Origin: Methylobacterium sp. J-090
GTDB lineage: Bacteria; Pseudomonadota; Alphaproteobacteria; Rhizobiales; Beijerinckiaceae
Direction: 5' to 3'
Length of the DNA stretch: 64,000 bases
Assembly: GCF_022829345.1 (NCBI RefSeq)
Contig: NZ_JAKSXV010000082.1
Span: 62,001 to 126,000, forward strand
The notes below the pieces were generated by a model. The model made no database searches. It saw only the letters and a list, made by a program, of their open reading frames with translations, and was not told the origin of the DNA. Both the position numbers and the translations under genes were made by a program. Shown piece after piece: positions 1-9,501 of the stretch; position 1 is the first letter of the stretch; every line of letters begins with the position of its first letter.

Positions 1-468
1 GCCAAGGTGACGGTGGTCCACCGCCGGGGCGAATTCCGGGCGGAGCGCATCCTGCAGGAGCGCCTGTTCAAGCATCCCAACGTCGAGGTGCTGTGGCACC
101 ACGCCGTCGAGGAGGTCTGCGGCACGCAGAAGCCGCCGTCCGTCACGCACCTGCGCCTCAAGGACGTGCGAACGGGCGAGATCGTCGAGCGTCGGACCGA
201 TGGCGTGTTCATCGCCATCGGCCACCAGCCGGCCACCGCGATCTTCGAGGGCCAGCTCGCCATGCGCGACGGCGGCTACATCGACACCAAGCCCGGCACG
301 ACCCATACGGCGATCCCCGGCGTCTATGCGGCGGGCGACGTCACCGACGACGTCTATCGCCAGGCGATCACGGCCGCAGGCATGGGGTGCATGGCGGCCC
401 TGGACGCCGAAAAGTTCATCGCCGCCCTCGACGTCGGCGAGACCCCACAGCAAGCTGCGGCGGAATAG
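1..468 (+). CDS. trxB: Thioredoxin reductase, C-terminal part (5' end outside window)
   Basis: FAD/NADPH-dependent disulfide reductase that keeps cytosolic thioredoxin reduced. The reading frame is open from base 1, so the gene begins upstream. The visible 155 residues start in the NADPH-binding domain, with the HRR-x-EFRAE element that contacts the NADP phosphate, and finish with the second FAD-binding segment GVYAAGDVTDD followed by a conserved QAITAAGMG helix. The redox CxxC pair lies before the window, so activity cannot be confirmed here. A LysR regulator follows on the same strand about 200 bases downstream. The family call is secure; another pyridine nucleotide-disulfide oxidoreductase is unlikely given the HRR and AAGMG motifs. 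Confidence 0.93.
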   Translation, partial: AKVTVVHRRGEFRAERILQERLFKHPNVEVLWHHAVEEVCGTQKPPSVTHLRLKDVRTGEIVERRTDGVFIAIGHQPATAIFEGQLAMRDGGYIDTKPGTTHTAIPGVYAAGDVTDDVYRQAITAAGMGCMAALDAEKFIAALDVGETPQQAAAE

Positions 469-531
469 CGATTTTACGTCGATCCGGCTTGCGCCGGGCC
501 GCAACACGATCGCAAGATCGAAGTCCTAACC

Positions 532-563
532 CGAGCGCTGACGGCATGGGCCGTCGGCGCTCG
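532..563 (+). terminator. Hairpin between trxB and the LysR gene
   Basis: A 13-bp stem (533-545 with 550-562, one G-T mismatch) around a 4-base loop, with an extra closing C-G pair at 532/563. It lies 64 bases after the trxB stop. No T-run follows, so it may be a factor-dependent terminator or RNA processing site rather than a classical intrinsic terminator. Confidence 0.45.
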
Positions 564-673
564 TCGCATGGAAGACCGCCCCGCGTTTCGGGGCGGCGTC
601 CCTGTGGCGCGGCGGCTCTTCGGTCGGCAATCGCCGGCGGGACGGCGCCGGGGTGCGTACGGGAGTGGACGCC

Positions 674-1564
674 GTGGACTGGGACAAGATCCGCATCTTC
701 CTCAACGTCGCGGAGGCGGGCAGCTTCACGCGGGCGGGCGACGATATCGGCCTGAGCCAATCGGCCGTGAGCCGGCAGATCAGCGCCCTGGAGCGCGAAC
801 TGAAGGCGCCCCTGTTCCACCGCCACGCGCGCGGCCTCATCCTCACGGAGCAGGGCGACCTGCTCTTCCGTGCCGCGCGCGATATGAAGCTGCGCCTGGA
901 GAACACCCGGGCCCGGCTCGTCGAGACGAGCGAGCGCCCGTCCGGCGACCTCAAGGTGACGACGACGGTGGGTCTCGGCACCTCGTGGCTCGCCCAGCGG
1001 GTGGCCGAGTTCCTCGACCTGTACCCCGATGTCCGCGTCGAGATGATCCTCACCAACGAGGAACTCGACCTCGCCATGCGCGAGGCCGACGTCGCCATCC
1101 GCATGCGGCGCCCGGCCCAGCCCGACCTCATCCAGCGCCGGCTGTTCACCGTGCACTACCACGCCTACGCGTCGGCCGATTACGTCAAGCGCTTCGGGGA
1201 GCCGAAAAGCATCGCCGACCTCGACAACCACCGCCTGATCTCGTTCGGCGGCAACGAACCGTCCTACCTGCTCGCCACCCACTGGCTCGCCACCGTCGGG
1301 CGCGAGGGCCTGGAGCGCCGGCCGATCCACTTCACGGTGAACAACATCACCGCCCTGCAGCAGGCCATGGAGACGGGCGCCGGAATCGGCATCCTGCCAG
1401 ACTACGCCGTGGAGAGCGGCACCGGCCTCGTCCAGGTCATGCGCGACAGCGAGATGCCGCACATGGAGAGCTACCTCGTCTACGCCGAGGAGATGCGCAC
1501 CGTCGCCCGCGTCCAGGCGTTCCGGGACTTCCTCGTCGCCAAGGCGCAGCGCTGGATCTATTGA
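674..1564 (+). CDS. LysR family transcriptional regulator
   Basis: DNA-binding regulator with an N-terminal winged helix-turn-helix (about residues 2-60, including the typical AEAGSFTRAG and LSQSAVSRQISALE segments) and a C-terminal periplasmic-binding-protein-like effector domain (about 90-290). I chose the GTG at 674 (296 aa) because a GGGAG ribosome site lies eight bases upstream and the resulting MDWDKIRIF start is typical of the family; GTG codons at 653 and 665 are in frame but would place that site inside the gene. It lies downstream of trxB on the same strand and may be read separately because of the hairpin between them. The effector is unknown. Its position between trxB and msrP is compatible with a redox role, but that is inference. 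Confidence 0.9.
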   Translation: MDWDKIRIFLNVAEAGSFTRAGDDIGLSQSAVSRQISALERELKAPLFHRHARGLILTEQGDLLFRAARDMKLRLENTRARLVETSERPSGDLKVTTTVGLGTSWLAQRVAEFLDLYPDVRVEMILTNEELDLAMREADVAIRMRRPAQPDLIQRRLFTVHYHAYASADYVKRFGEPKSIADLDNHRLISFGGNEPSYLLATHWLATVGREGLERRPIHFTVNNITALQQAMETGAGIGILPDYAVESGTGLVQVMRDSEMPHMESYLVYAEEMRTVARVQAFRDFLVAKAQRWIY

Positions 1565-1674
1565 GCCCCGTCCCGGACGCCCGGAGCGAAAGCGCGGGGT
1601 GACACCAGACCTTGATGAGCCCGACTCATCGCGGTCTGCCCGCGCGACCGCGCGGCGGCGGTCGTCCGCCGGGC

Positions 1675-1709
1675 CTCGTTTCCCCCAACCATGGGTTGGG
1701 GGCAACGAG
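1675..1709. terminator. Strong symmetrical hairpin between convergent LysR and msrP genes
   Basis: A perfect 9-bp C/G-rich stem (1682-1690 with 1694-1702, three-base loop) is extended by a further 6 bp (1675-1680 with 1704-1709) after one mismatch. The structure is nearly identical read from either strand and lies between convergent genes, which suits a bidirectional transcription stop. There is no T-tract. The rest of 1565-1879 shows no gene or other element that I can support. Confidence 0.5.
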
Positions 1710-1879
1710 AACAAGTATGAGCCGGGACCCAGCGCCAAAAGCGCCGCGTCAGCGGCTCGATCCCATCGTCGCTGAAGGATGATGGCGCTTCGCGACGCTT
1801 CGTGCTGGCCCCCGGCTCGGGTTTCGCTCCGCGACACCCGTCCGGGGAAAGGCCGCCGAGGACGCCCCGTCGGAGCGGC

Positions 1880-2830
1880 TCACACGAAAAGCCGCTCCTT
1901 CTCCAGGCCCTTGTAGAGCCCGGCGACCTGCTCGCCGTAGCCGTTGTAGATCAGCGTCGGCACGCGCTGATCGGTGCCCAGCACCCGCTCCGTCGCCTGG
2001 CTCCAGCGCGGGTGCGACACGGCCGGGTTGACGTTGGCCCAGAAGCCGTACTCGGCCGCCTGAAGGCCCTCCCAGAAGGTCTTGGGCCGCTCGGCCACGA
2101 ACGAGACCTTGGTGATCGATTTGACCGACTTGAAGCCGTATTTCCACGGCACCGCCAGGCGGATCGGGGCGCCGAACTGGTTCGGCAGCGCCTTGCCGTA
2201 GATGCCCGTGACCACGAAGGCGAGGTCGTTGGCCGCCTCCGCCATGGTGAGCCCCTCGACATACGGCCACGGGTACAGGAACGAGCGCTGGCCCGGCGCC
2301 ATCGACGGGTCGTTGAACGTCTCCATCCGGATGTACTTCGCCCCCGAGGCGGGCTTGGCCAGCGCCACGAGCTTCGACAGGGGGAAGCCCGTCCAGGGGA
2401 CGGCCATGGACCACGCCTCGACGCAGCGATGGCGGTAGAGCCGCTCCTCCAGGGTCACCTTGCGGACGAGGTCCTCGAAGCCGATCTCGAACGGCTTCTC
2501 GACGAGGCCGTCGATCTTGATGGTCCACGGCTTGGTCTTCAGGGCATTGGCCGCCGGCAGCACGCTCTTCGACATGCCGAATTCGTAGAAGTTGTTGTAG
2601 TCGCCGCTGAACTTCTCCGGCGTCACGGCGCGGTCGAGGGCGTAGGTCTCGTTGCGCGGGGCCGGGTACAACCCCGGCTCGGTGGCCGCGTGCGCGCCGC
2701 GGGGCCCGAGAATCGAGGCCGCCGCGAGGCCGGCGGCACCGCCGAGCCAGGCGCGACGATCGAGGAAGAGGCTCTCCGGGGTGGCGAGGCGCTCCGGGAT
2801 TTCCCAGCCGCGCGGGCGCTTGATGTGCAT
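1880..2830 (-). CDS. msrP: Protein-methionine-sulfoxide reductase catalytic subunit MsrP (YedY)
   Basis: Periplasmic molybdenum-cofactor enzyme that repairs oxidised methionines in envelope proteins. The 316-residue product has a twin-arginine signal (RR at residues 25-26, then a small hydrophobic stretch ending near AHA) and the sulfite-oxidase fold; Cys136 in YRHRCVEAW is the expected molybdenum ligand. I used the ATG at 2830, preceded by a GAGGGA site, rather than an in-frame codon 69 bases upstream. The partner heme membrane subunit MsrQ, which usually sits beside msrP, is not in this window. The gene lies about 107 bases downstream of the acyl-CoA synthetase on the same strand. Confidence 0.92.
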   Translation of the reverse strand: MHIKRPRGWEIPERLATPESLFLDRRAWLGGAAGLAAASILGPRGAHAATEPGLYPAPRNETYALDRAVTPEKFSGDYNNFYEFGMSKSVLPAANALKTKPWTIKIDGLVEKPFEIGFEDLVRKVTLEERLYRHRCVEAWSMAVPWTGFPLSKLVALAKPASGAKYIRMETFNDPSMAPGQRSFLYPWPYVEGLTMAEAANDLAFVVTGIYGKALPNQFGAPIRLAVPWKYGFKSVKSITKVSFVAERPKTFWEGLQAAEYGFWANVNPAVSHPRWSQATERVLGTDQRVPTLIYNGYGEQVAGLYKGLEKERLFV

Positions 2831-2937
2831 GTCGGTTCCCTCGACCCATGGCGGCGGGGTCACGGGGGAACCCCCGCGACGCCGCCCATGCCCCATCATA
2901 CGAATGGGACGGCCGATTGGTTACAGGCCCGCGCGCG

Positions 2938-4650
2938 TCACGAAGCGGGCGGATCGTCGCGCAGGGCCCGGCGCAGGACCTTGCCGACATTGGTCTTCGG
3001 CAGGGCCTCGTGGAACACCACCCGGCGCGGCACCTTGTAGCCCGTGAGCTGGGTTCGGGCGAAGGCCCGCAAGATGTCGGGCGTGGTCTCGTCCCCCGAA
3101 CGTCGGACCACGTGGGCCACCACCATCTCGCCGGTCTCGTCGTGGCGCGCGCCGACGACGGCGCATTCGAGGACGCCGGGATGGCCGGCCAGCACCTCCT
3201 CGATCTCGTTGGGGTAGACGTTGAATCCCGAGACGAGGATCATGTCCTTCATCCGGTCGACGATGCGGACCTGCCCATCGTCCTCGAACACCGCGACGTC
3301 GCCGGTGCGGAAATAGCCGTCCGGCGTGGTGGCGCGCGCGGTCTCGTCGGGGCGCTTCCAGTAGCCGGCCATGACCTGGGGGCCGCGAACGCACAGCTCA
3401 CCGGGCTCGCCGGGGCCGGCCTCCCGCCCGTCGGCGGTGCGGATGGCGACCTCCGTCGAGGGCAGGGGAAAGCCGATGGTGCCGGACCATTCGGCCAAGC
3501 CGGGGGGATTCACGCACACCACGGGCGAGGTCTCGGACAGGCCGTAGCCCTCGACGATGGTGGTGCCGGTGAGCGCCTTCCACTTGCCCGCAACGGGCGC
3601 CTGCACCGCCATGCCGCCGGCGATGACGAAATCGATGTGACCGAAGTTCACGGCCCCGATGCCCGGGTGGTTCACCAGGAGGTTGAACAGGGTGTTGACG
3701 CCCGACAGGTGGGTGAAGCGGTTGGCCCTGAGGGTCTTCACGAAGCCGTCGGCGTCGCGCGGGTTCGGGATCAGGAGGCAGCATCCGCCGAGCCTCACGA
3801 ACAGGAAGAAGCAGCAGGTCAGGGCGAAGATGTGATAGAGCGGCAGCGCGGTGATCATCACCCGCTCGTGGCCGTCATCGCCGTCGATGCGGAACCAGGT
3901 CTGGCACTGGACAACGTTGGCCACGATGTTGCGGTGGGTCAGCATCGCCGCCTTGGCGACCCCCGTGGTGCCGCCGGTATATTGCAGGAAGGCGATGTCG
4001 TCGGGCGCGAGGGCGATGGTGGGCCGTGGCAGGGTCCGGCCCAGCCGCACGACCTGATCGAACCGGACCGTGCGCTCGGGTGGCAGAGTGTAGGCCGGCA
4101 CCGCCTTCTTCAGGTGGCGGCTCGCCCAGCCGATGGCCCGACCCTTGAGGCCGAGGCCGTCGCCCGGCCCGGCGACGACGATGCGCTCGAGGCTCACGTC
4201 GGCGAGGGACGCCGCCACCGTGTGGGCGAAGTTCTCGAGGACGAGCAGGGCGCGCGCCCCGGAATCGTTGAGCTGCGCCGTGAGTTCCCGTGGCGTGTAG
4301 AGCGGGTTGACGTTGACGACCGTGCAGCCGGCGAGCAGGACCCCGAAGATCGCCGTGGGGTAGGCCGGCACGTTGGGCATCATGATCGCGATGCGGTCGC
4401 CCTTGCCGAACCCCTGCGCGGCGAGCCACGCCGCCAGCGCCCGGGCCGACGCGCCGAGCGCCGCATAGGTGATGCGGGAGCCGAAGCACTGCACGGCCGG
4501 CCGTTGGGGATGGCGCCGCAGGGTGTCCTCGAACAGGTCGACGAGGGTGCCGAGGCCGGCGACATCGATCTCCGCCGGCACCGCCGGCGGGTAGGCGGAC
4601 AGCCACGGGCGCTCGGGGCCACGACGAGGGGCCACCCGATTTTGGGCCAT
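2938..4650 (-). CDS. fadD: Long-chain fatty-acid--CoA ligase (FadD-like)
   Basis: AMP-forming synthetase that activates fatty acids to acyl-CoA via an acyl-adenylate. The 570-aa length fits bacterial FadD. Visible motifs are the phosphate-binding loop YTGGTTG (about residue 224), the A4 segment EGYGLSETSP, the A7 aspartate in YFRTGD, the hinge DRMKDMILVSGFNVYP, and a C-terminal catalytic lysine in TNVGKVLRR. The start at 4650 is chosen for a GGGAGG site seven bases upstream; an in-frame ATG at 4701 has no such site. It follows a small membrane-protein gene by 85 bases, itself coupled to pepA, so all three may be co-transcribed. Chain-length preference cannot be read from sequence. Confidence 0.9.
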   Translation of the reverse strand: MAQNRVAPRRGPERPWLSAYPPAVPAEIDVAGLGTLVDLFEDTLRRHPQRPAVQCFGSRITYAALGASARALAAWLAAQGFGKGDRIAIMMPNVPAYPTAIFGVLLAGCTVVNVNPLYTPRELTAQLNDSGARALLVLENFAHTVAASLADVSLERIVVAGPGDGLGLKGRAIGWASRHLKKAVPAYTLPPERTVRFDQVVRLGRTLPRPTIALAPDDIAFLQYTGGTTGVAKAAMLTHRNIVANVVQCQTWFRIDGDDGHERVMITALPLYHIFALTCCFFLFVRLGGCCLLIPNPRDADGFVKTLRANRFTHLSGVNTLFNLLVNHPGIGAVNFGHIDFVIAGGMAVQAPVAGKWKALTGTTIVEGYGLSETSPVVCVNPPGLAEWSGTIGFPLPSTEVAIRTADGREAGPGEPGELCVRGPQVMAGYWKRPDETARATTPDGYFRTGDVAVFEDDGQVRIVDRMKDMILVSGFNVYPNEIEEVLAGHPGVLECAVVGARHDETGEMVVAHVVRRSGDETTPDILRAFARTQLTGYKVPRRVVFHEALPKTNVGKVLRRALRDDPPAS

Positions 4651-4735
4651 TGCGAACCTCCCTGTGATGTGGCGCAGCGGCTTGGTGCCGATTTCGTTCA
4701 CATCTAAACTATCTTCTCGGATTTACCCGCGCGGA

Positions 4736-5497
4736 TCAACCCGCCGCGGACCGATGGTGGCCGATGCGGCGCCCGGCTGTCGAGCCGGCCGAGCCCGGCA
4801 AGGAAAAGGGGGCAACGGACAGGAGGGCAAGGGACAGGAGGGCATGGGGCAGGAAGGCGAGGAGAACCAGGGCGGCGGCGAGTCCCGCCTCCCAGCCCGC
4901 GAGCGGGCGGCGCGGCCAGGCGCCGAGACCGGCGGCGTGGGCGAGGCCGAGGACCGCAAGGGCGAACCACAGGGCCAGGATCCGCATCAGCACCCGGCCT
5001 CCGCGCGCCAGAAGCCATCGGCCCCATCCCCCGCTTTCTCGAAAGGTGCCGGCCGTGAGAAGCCCGCCGAGACCGAGGGCGAGGCCGAACACGAACGCGG
5101 CCGAGGCGGCACCGAGGCCGTAGGCCACCGCCATGGATTGTCCGGTGAGGAAGGCCATGCCGCCCGTGGCGAAGCCCGCGCGCAGGGTCGGGCCGCCGAA
5201 GGTCGGGTACAGGCAGGCGGCCAGAAGCCCCGTGATCGCGACGGCGCCCCCGACCACGCGCCGAACGGGACCGCTCGGCCCCGGCCGCAGCGTTGCGACG
5301 AGGAGACGGGCCAGACCGTACACGATGGCGGCGGCGAACAGCGGGTAGCGGTCGAGAAAGAAGCCGTAGAACCGCGCGTCGACCATGCCCGGCAGGGCCG
5401 TGCGCTGGCTGAACCCCGTCAGCCAGGTCAGTCCGATGGCGAGAATGGCGGCCGCCACCGGGCTCAGCGCCCAGGCGGCGGCGGTCACGCGGCTCAC
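4736..5497 (-). CDS. Multi-pass membrane protein of unknown function
   Basis: I do not recognise this 253-residue protein. It has about six hydrophobic segments rich in Ala, Leu, Gly and Val with short loops, and no catalytic motif I can name. The GTG start overlaps the pepA stop codon as GTGA, so translation is probably coupled to pepA, which supports a real gene. The synthetase gene follows. The reading frame continues upstream through pepA as a long spurious ORF; only the portion after the pepA stop has membrane-protein character. The last 15 or so residues are polar and basic. Confidence 0.65.
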   Translation of the reverse strand: MSRVTAAAWALSPVAAAILAIGLTWLTGFSQRTALPGMVDARFYGFFLDRYPLFAAAIVYGLARLLVATLRPGPSGPVRRVVGGAVAITGLLAACLYPTFGGPTLRAGFATGGMAFLTGQSMAVAYGLGAASAAFVFGLALGLGGLLTAGTFRESGGWGRWLLARGGRVLMRILALWFALAVLGLAHAAGLGAWPRRPLAGWEAGLAAALVLLAFLPHALLSLALLSVAPFSLPGSAGSTAGRRIGHHRSAAG

Positions 5498-6987
5498 GCC
5501 TCGTAGTTGTCGCGCACGAGGCGGTCGAGGAGGCGCACGCCCCAGCCGGCGCCCCAACTGCGGTTGATCTCCGAGGACGAGGACGACATGGCCACCCCCG
5601 CGATGTCGAGATGCGCCCACGGCACGTCGTTGGTGTAGCGCTTGATGAACGAGGCGGCGGTGGCGGCACCGCCGTGGCGCCCGCCGGTGTTCTTCATGTC
5701 GGCGAACTTCGAATCGATGGCCTTGTCGTAGGCCGGGATCAGCGGCATCCGCCACACGGCCTCGCCGGTCGCATCGCCGGCGGCGGTGAGCTTCGCGGCC
5801 AGCGCGTCGTCGGTCGAGAACAGGCCGGCGATGTCCTGGCCCAAGGCCACGATGATCGCGCCCGTGAGGGTGGCGAGATCGACCATGAATTTCGGCTTGT
5901 AGGCGCTCTGGATGTGCCAGATCACGTCGGCGAGGACGAGGCGCCCTTCCGCGTCGGTGTTGATGATCTCGATGGTCTGGCCCGACATGGAGGTGACGAT
6001 GTCGCCGGGGCGGTAGGCGTCGCCGTCGGGCATGTTCTCGACGATGCCGATGGCGCCGACCACGTTCACCTTCGCCTTGCGGGCGGCCAGCGCGTGCAGG
6101 GTGCCGACGACGCAGGCGGCGCCGCCCATGTCGCCCTTCATGTCCTCCATGCCGGCCGCACCCTTGATGGAGATGCCGCCGGAATCGAAGCACACGCCCT
6201 TGCCGATGAAGGCGATGGGGGCCTCGCCCGCCGCGCCGCCGTTCCAGCGCATGACCACGACGCGGGGTTCCTTCACCGAGCCGCGGGCCACGGCGAGCAG
6301 CGCGCCCATGCCGAGGGCCTCGATCTTGCCGGGGCCGAGCACCTCGACCTCGACGCCGAGCTTCGTCAGTTCCTCGGCGCGGCGGGCGAACTCCTCCGGG
6401 TAGAGGACGTTCGGCGGCTCGTTGACGAGTTCGCGGGCGAGGATCACGCCCTCGGCCACGGCGTCGGCGGCCATGGCGGCGGCCTCGGCGGCGGCCGGAT
6501 CGGACACCAGCAGGGTGAGCGCCGTGCCGCGCGTCTCCTCGCCCTCGGGCTTCTTCTTGGTCTTGTAGCGGTCGAAGCTGTAGTGGCGCAGGCGCGCGCC
6601 GAGCGCGAAGTCGGCGGCGTTGGCGCCCGTCACCGTCACGCCCGGGAGGGTGAGCGCGAGGCTGGCGTTCCGGCCCGTGACCTTGCCGGCGGTGAAGCCG
6701 CCGAGCGCCGGCCAGTCGATCTTGGCGCGGTCCTTCTCGGAGCCGAGGCCGACGACGACGAGGCGGTCGACATCGAGGCCGGCCGGCGCCGGCAGGGAGA
6801 GGGCCGAGAGGGACTTGCCCTTGAAGCGCTCGCTGGCGGAGGCGCGCGCCACGAGGTCGGCGGCGCCGCGCCCGATGGCCTGGGCCACTTCGGGGGCGAG
6901 GGCGAGGTCGTCGCCGACGAAGACGACGAGGTCGCCCCGGCCCACCGGTCCGAGGGGGCCGAATGCGATCGTGATACCGTCCGCCAT
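5494..6987 (-). CDS. pepA: Leucyl aminopeptidase (peptidase M17)
   Basis: Cytosolic hexameric metallo-aminopeptidase that removes N-terminal residues from peptides. The 497-aa product has the family's two-domain layout: a variable N-terminal domain (1 to about 165) and the catalytic domain with two metal-binding stretches, [15 protein letters not shown] (about 262-276) and the M17 signature NTDAEGRL (343-350), plus a [10 protein letters not shown] segment. The ATG at 6987 has a GGAA element upstream and avoids a basic, non-conserved 39-residue extension. It is divergent from lptF, with about 270 bases between the starts. This placement next to the Lpt genes is familiar in alphaproteobacteria. 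In some bacteria PepA homologues also bind DNA; nothing here shows that role. Confidence 0.96.
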   Translation of the reverse strand: MADGITIAFGPLGPVGRGDLVVFVGDDLALAPEVAQAIGRGAADLVARASASERFKGKSLSALSLPAPAGLDVDRLVVVGLGSEKDRAKIDWPALGGFTAGKVTGRNASLALTLPGVTVTGANAADFALGARLRHYSFDRYKTKKKPEGEETRGTALTLLVSDPAAAEAAAMAADAVAEGVILARELVNEPPNVLYPEEFARRAEELTKLGVEVEVLGPGKIEALGMGALLAVARGSVKEPRVVVMRWNGGAAGEAPIAFIGKGVCFDSGGISIKGAAGMEDMKGDMGGAACVVGTLHALAARKAKVNVVGAIGIVENMPDGDAYRPGDIVTSMSGQTIEIINTDAEGRLVLADVIWHIQSAYKPKFMVDLATLTGAIIVALGQDIAGLFSTDDALAAKLTAAGDATGEAVWRMPLIPAYDKAIDSKFADMKNTGGRHGGAATAASFIKRYTNDVPWAHLDIAGVAMSSSSSEINRSWGAGWGVRLLDRLVRDNYEA

Positions 6988-7257
6988 GCCTGCAGCTTTC
7001 CAAGGTCGCGCCAAGGTCGCGCGGTGGGTTGTGTGCGGCGCGGCACGCCGTGACGGGCGGCGCCGGATCGGTTTCCTGTGTACCCGTTGAGCCGCAGAAC
7101 GCAACGCGATGGCGCGGCGTGCGAAAGCGCCGTCAAACGGCCCGGTTTGGCGCGCTCACAGCGGGCTCGACGGCGCCTCGGCGCCCGCGCTACATCGGCC
7201 GGTCGCCACCTCCATGGCTCGGCCGGATTCCCCCGGGAGATCCGACCGCGAGAACCG

Positions 7258-8403
7258 ATGACGCAGATCGAGCGCTACATCTTCCGGATCGCGTTCGGCG
7301 CCTTCCTCGCCTGCCTCGTCGGCCTCACCGGCACGATCTGGGTGACGCAGGCCCTGCGGGAACTCGACCTCATCACTGCCAAGGGCCAGACCCTGGTGAT
7401 CTTCTTCCTCATCACCGGCCTGTCCCTGCCGACCCTGATCACGGTGATCTCGCCGGTCGCCCTGTTCATCGCCGTGGTCTACGCCCTGAACAAGCTCAAC
7501 GGCGATTCCGAGCTCATCGTCATGTCGGCGGCCGGGATGAAGCCGCGCCGCATCCTGCGCCCGTTCCTCACCCTCGGCCTCGCCGTGAGTTTCGCCGTGG
7601 CGTTCCTGACCATCCAGGTGATGCCGTCCTCGTTTCAGGAACTGCGCGACGTGCTGACCCGGGTGCGGGGCGACTTCATCGCCAACGTGGTCAAGGAAGG
7701 CCAGTTCACCAGCCTCGACAGCGGCATCACCTTCCATTTCCGCGAGCGCGGGCCCGGCGGATCGCTGCTCGGCATCTTCATCCAGGACAAGCGCGAGGCG
7801 GGAAAGAGCGTGGTCTACCTCGCCGAGCGCGGCCAGGCGGTGGAGTACGGCGGCCAGAGCTACCTCGCCCTGGAGAAGGGCAGCGTCCACCGCCAGCAGA
7901 AGGATTCGCGCGACTCCTCGATCATCACTTTCGAGCGCTACACCGTGGATCTCGCCGCCTTCACCCCTCCGGATTCGGAAGTGACCTACAAGCCGCGCGA
8001 GCGCTCGACCACTCAGCTGTTCTTCCCCGACCGGTCGGAGGGGTACTACCAGCTGCAGAAGGGCCGTTTCCGCGCCGAGCTGCACGACCGCCTCTCGTCC
8101 TGGCTCTATCCCCTGGCGCTGACCTTCATCGCGTTCGCCGCACTCGGCGATCCCCGCACCACGCGCCAGGGCCGAGGGCTCGCCGTGGCCGGGGCGGTGC
8201 TCGCCGTGGTGGTGCTGCGCATCGCGGGATTCGCCGCCACCAGTGCCGCCACCCGCAGCCAGGGCGCCGTGGTGGCGATCTACGCCGTGCCGCTGCTGGC
8301 CATCGCGTTCTCCAGCCTCCTGATCTTCCACGGGCCCGCGGTCCGGGCCTGGAACGCGCGCCTCGCCGGGCTCCTGCGCCGTCCCCGCCTCGGACGGGCC
8401 TGA
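7258..8403 (+). CDS. lptF: LPS export permease LptF
   Basis: One of the two transmembrane subunits of the inner-membrane LptB2FG complex, which extracts lipopolysaccharide from the membrane and feeds it to the periplasmic bridge. The 381-aa protein has the family layout: transmembrane segments near residues 10-110, a central periplasmic beta-jellyroll-like domain (about 125-280) and further C-terminal transmembrane segments. The ATG at 7258 begins MTQIERYIF, a typical LptF start; the upstream in-frame extension is basic and low-complexity. lptG starts three bases after its stop, so the two subunits are translated together. Confidence 0.95.
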   Translation: MTQIERYIFRIAFGAFLACLVGLTGTIWVTQALRELDLITAKGQTLVIFFLITGLSLPTLITVISPVALFIAVVYALNKLNGDSELIVMSAAGMKPRRILRPFLTLGLAVSFAVAFLTIQVMPSSFQELRDVLTRVRGDFIANVVKEGQFTSLDSGITFHFRERGPGGSLLGIFIQDKREAGKSVVYLAERGQAVEYGGQSYLALEKGSVHRQQKDSRDSSIITFERYTVDLAAFTPPDSEVTYKPRERSTTQLFFPDRSEGYYQLQKGRFRAELHDRLSSWLYPLALTFIAFAALGDPRTTRQGRGLAVAGAVLAVVVLRIAGFAATSAATRSQGAVVAIYAVPLLAIAFSSLLIFHGPAVRAWNARLAGLLRRPRLGRA

Positions 8404-8406
8404 GCC

Positions 8407-9501
8407 GTGAGCGCGCTCATCGGACTCACCCTCGGGCGCTACTTCGCGCTCCGCTTCCTGCGCACGATCCTGGGCGTGTTCCTCACGGTCTTCACCCTGG
8501 TCTACACCCTGGATTTCGTCGAGCTGCTGCGCCGCGCCGGCGACGCCGAGGGTGCGTCCACAGGTTTGATGGCGCAGCTCGCCCTGTACCGGACCCCGGC
8601 GGTGGCCGAGGGCGTGCTGCCCTTCGCGATCCTATTCGGGTCGATGGCCTCGCTTCTCCAGCTCTCGCGGAAACTCGAACTCGTGGTGGCGCGGGCCGCC
8701 GGGATCTCGGCCTGGCAGTTCCTCCAGCCCGGCCTGTTCGTGGCGCTCGCCATCGGTGCCTTCACGGTGGGGGTCTACAACCCGGTCTCGGCCCTGTTGA
8801 AGCAGCGTTCCACCGAAATCGAGGCGAAGATCTTCGCCAAATCCACCAAGGCGGGCTCCGGCAAGGACATCTGGATTCGCCAGCGCAGCCTCGACGGGCA
8901 GGCGATCCTGCGGGCCGAGACGGCCATCGAGGGCACCACGACGCTGGCCGGCGTCTCGGCCTACACCTTCGACGAGGGCGGCGCCTTCGTGTCCGAGATC
9001 GATGCCGCGAGGGCGATCCTGCACGAGGGCTACTGGGAATTGCAGGAGGCGCGCCTCCTCAGCCCCGGCGCGCCGCCGGAGAGCTTTTCCACGTACCTCA
9101 TCGCCTCGACCCTCGACCCGGGCCAGATCCGCCAGCGCTTCACCCCGCCGGAATCTGTGCCTTTCTGGCAACTTCCCGAGACCATCGCACGCAACGAGCG
9201 GGCGGGGTTGGATGCCACGCGCTACCGTCTCCAGTATGATGTGCTCATGGCGCGGCCTGTCCTGTTCGTCGCCATGGTGCTCGTGGCGGCCAGCGTTTCC
9301 TTAAGGTTCTTCCGCTTTGGTGGTGTGGGGAAGCTCGTGCTCGGCGGCGTCGCGGCCGGGTTCGCCCTCTACGTCGCCCGGCAGCTCCTCGAGGGGTTGG
9401 GCGCGTCGGGGATCGTCACGCCGGCGGTGGCGGCGTGGTTCCCGGCTGTGATAGGAAGTCTTCTCGGTATGCTCACGCTTCTCTATCAGGAGGACGGCTG
9501 A
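8407..9501 (+). CDS. lptG: LPS export permease LptG
   Basis: Second transmembrane subunit of LptB2FG. The 364-aa protein opens with LGRYFALRFLRTIL, the usual amphipathic entry into the first membrane helix, has membrane segments to about residue 120, a periplasmic domain to about 275, and three C-terminal helices. The start is GTG, three bases after the lptF stop. Its stop codon overlaps the lptD start by one base (TGATG). The cytosolic ATPase gene lptB is not in this window. Confidence 0.95.
   Translation: MSALIGLTLGRYFALRFLRTILGVFLTVFTLVYTLDFVELLRRAGDAEGASTGLMAQLALYRTPAVAEGVLPFAILFGSMASLLQLSRKLELVVARAAGISAWQFLQPGLFVALAIGAFTVGVYNPVSALLKQRSTEIEAKIFAKSTKAGSGKDIWIRQRSLDGQAILRAETAIEGTTTLAGVSAYTFDEGGAFVSEIDAARAILHEGYWELQEARLLSPGAPPESFSTYLIASTLDPGQIRQRFTPPESVPFWQLPETIARNERAGLDATRYRLQYDVLMARPVLFVAMVLVAASVSLRFFRFGGVGKLVLGGVAAGFALYVARQLLEGLGASGIVTPAVAAWFPAVIGSLLGMLTLLYQEDG

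Noticed and set aside
2848..4707. 619-aa plus-strand frame opposite the acyl-CoA synthetase
   Set aside because: Shadow frame; the opposite strand has all AMP-binding motifs.
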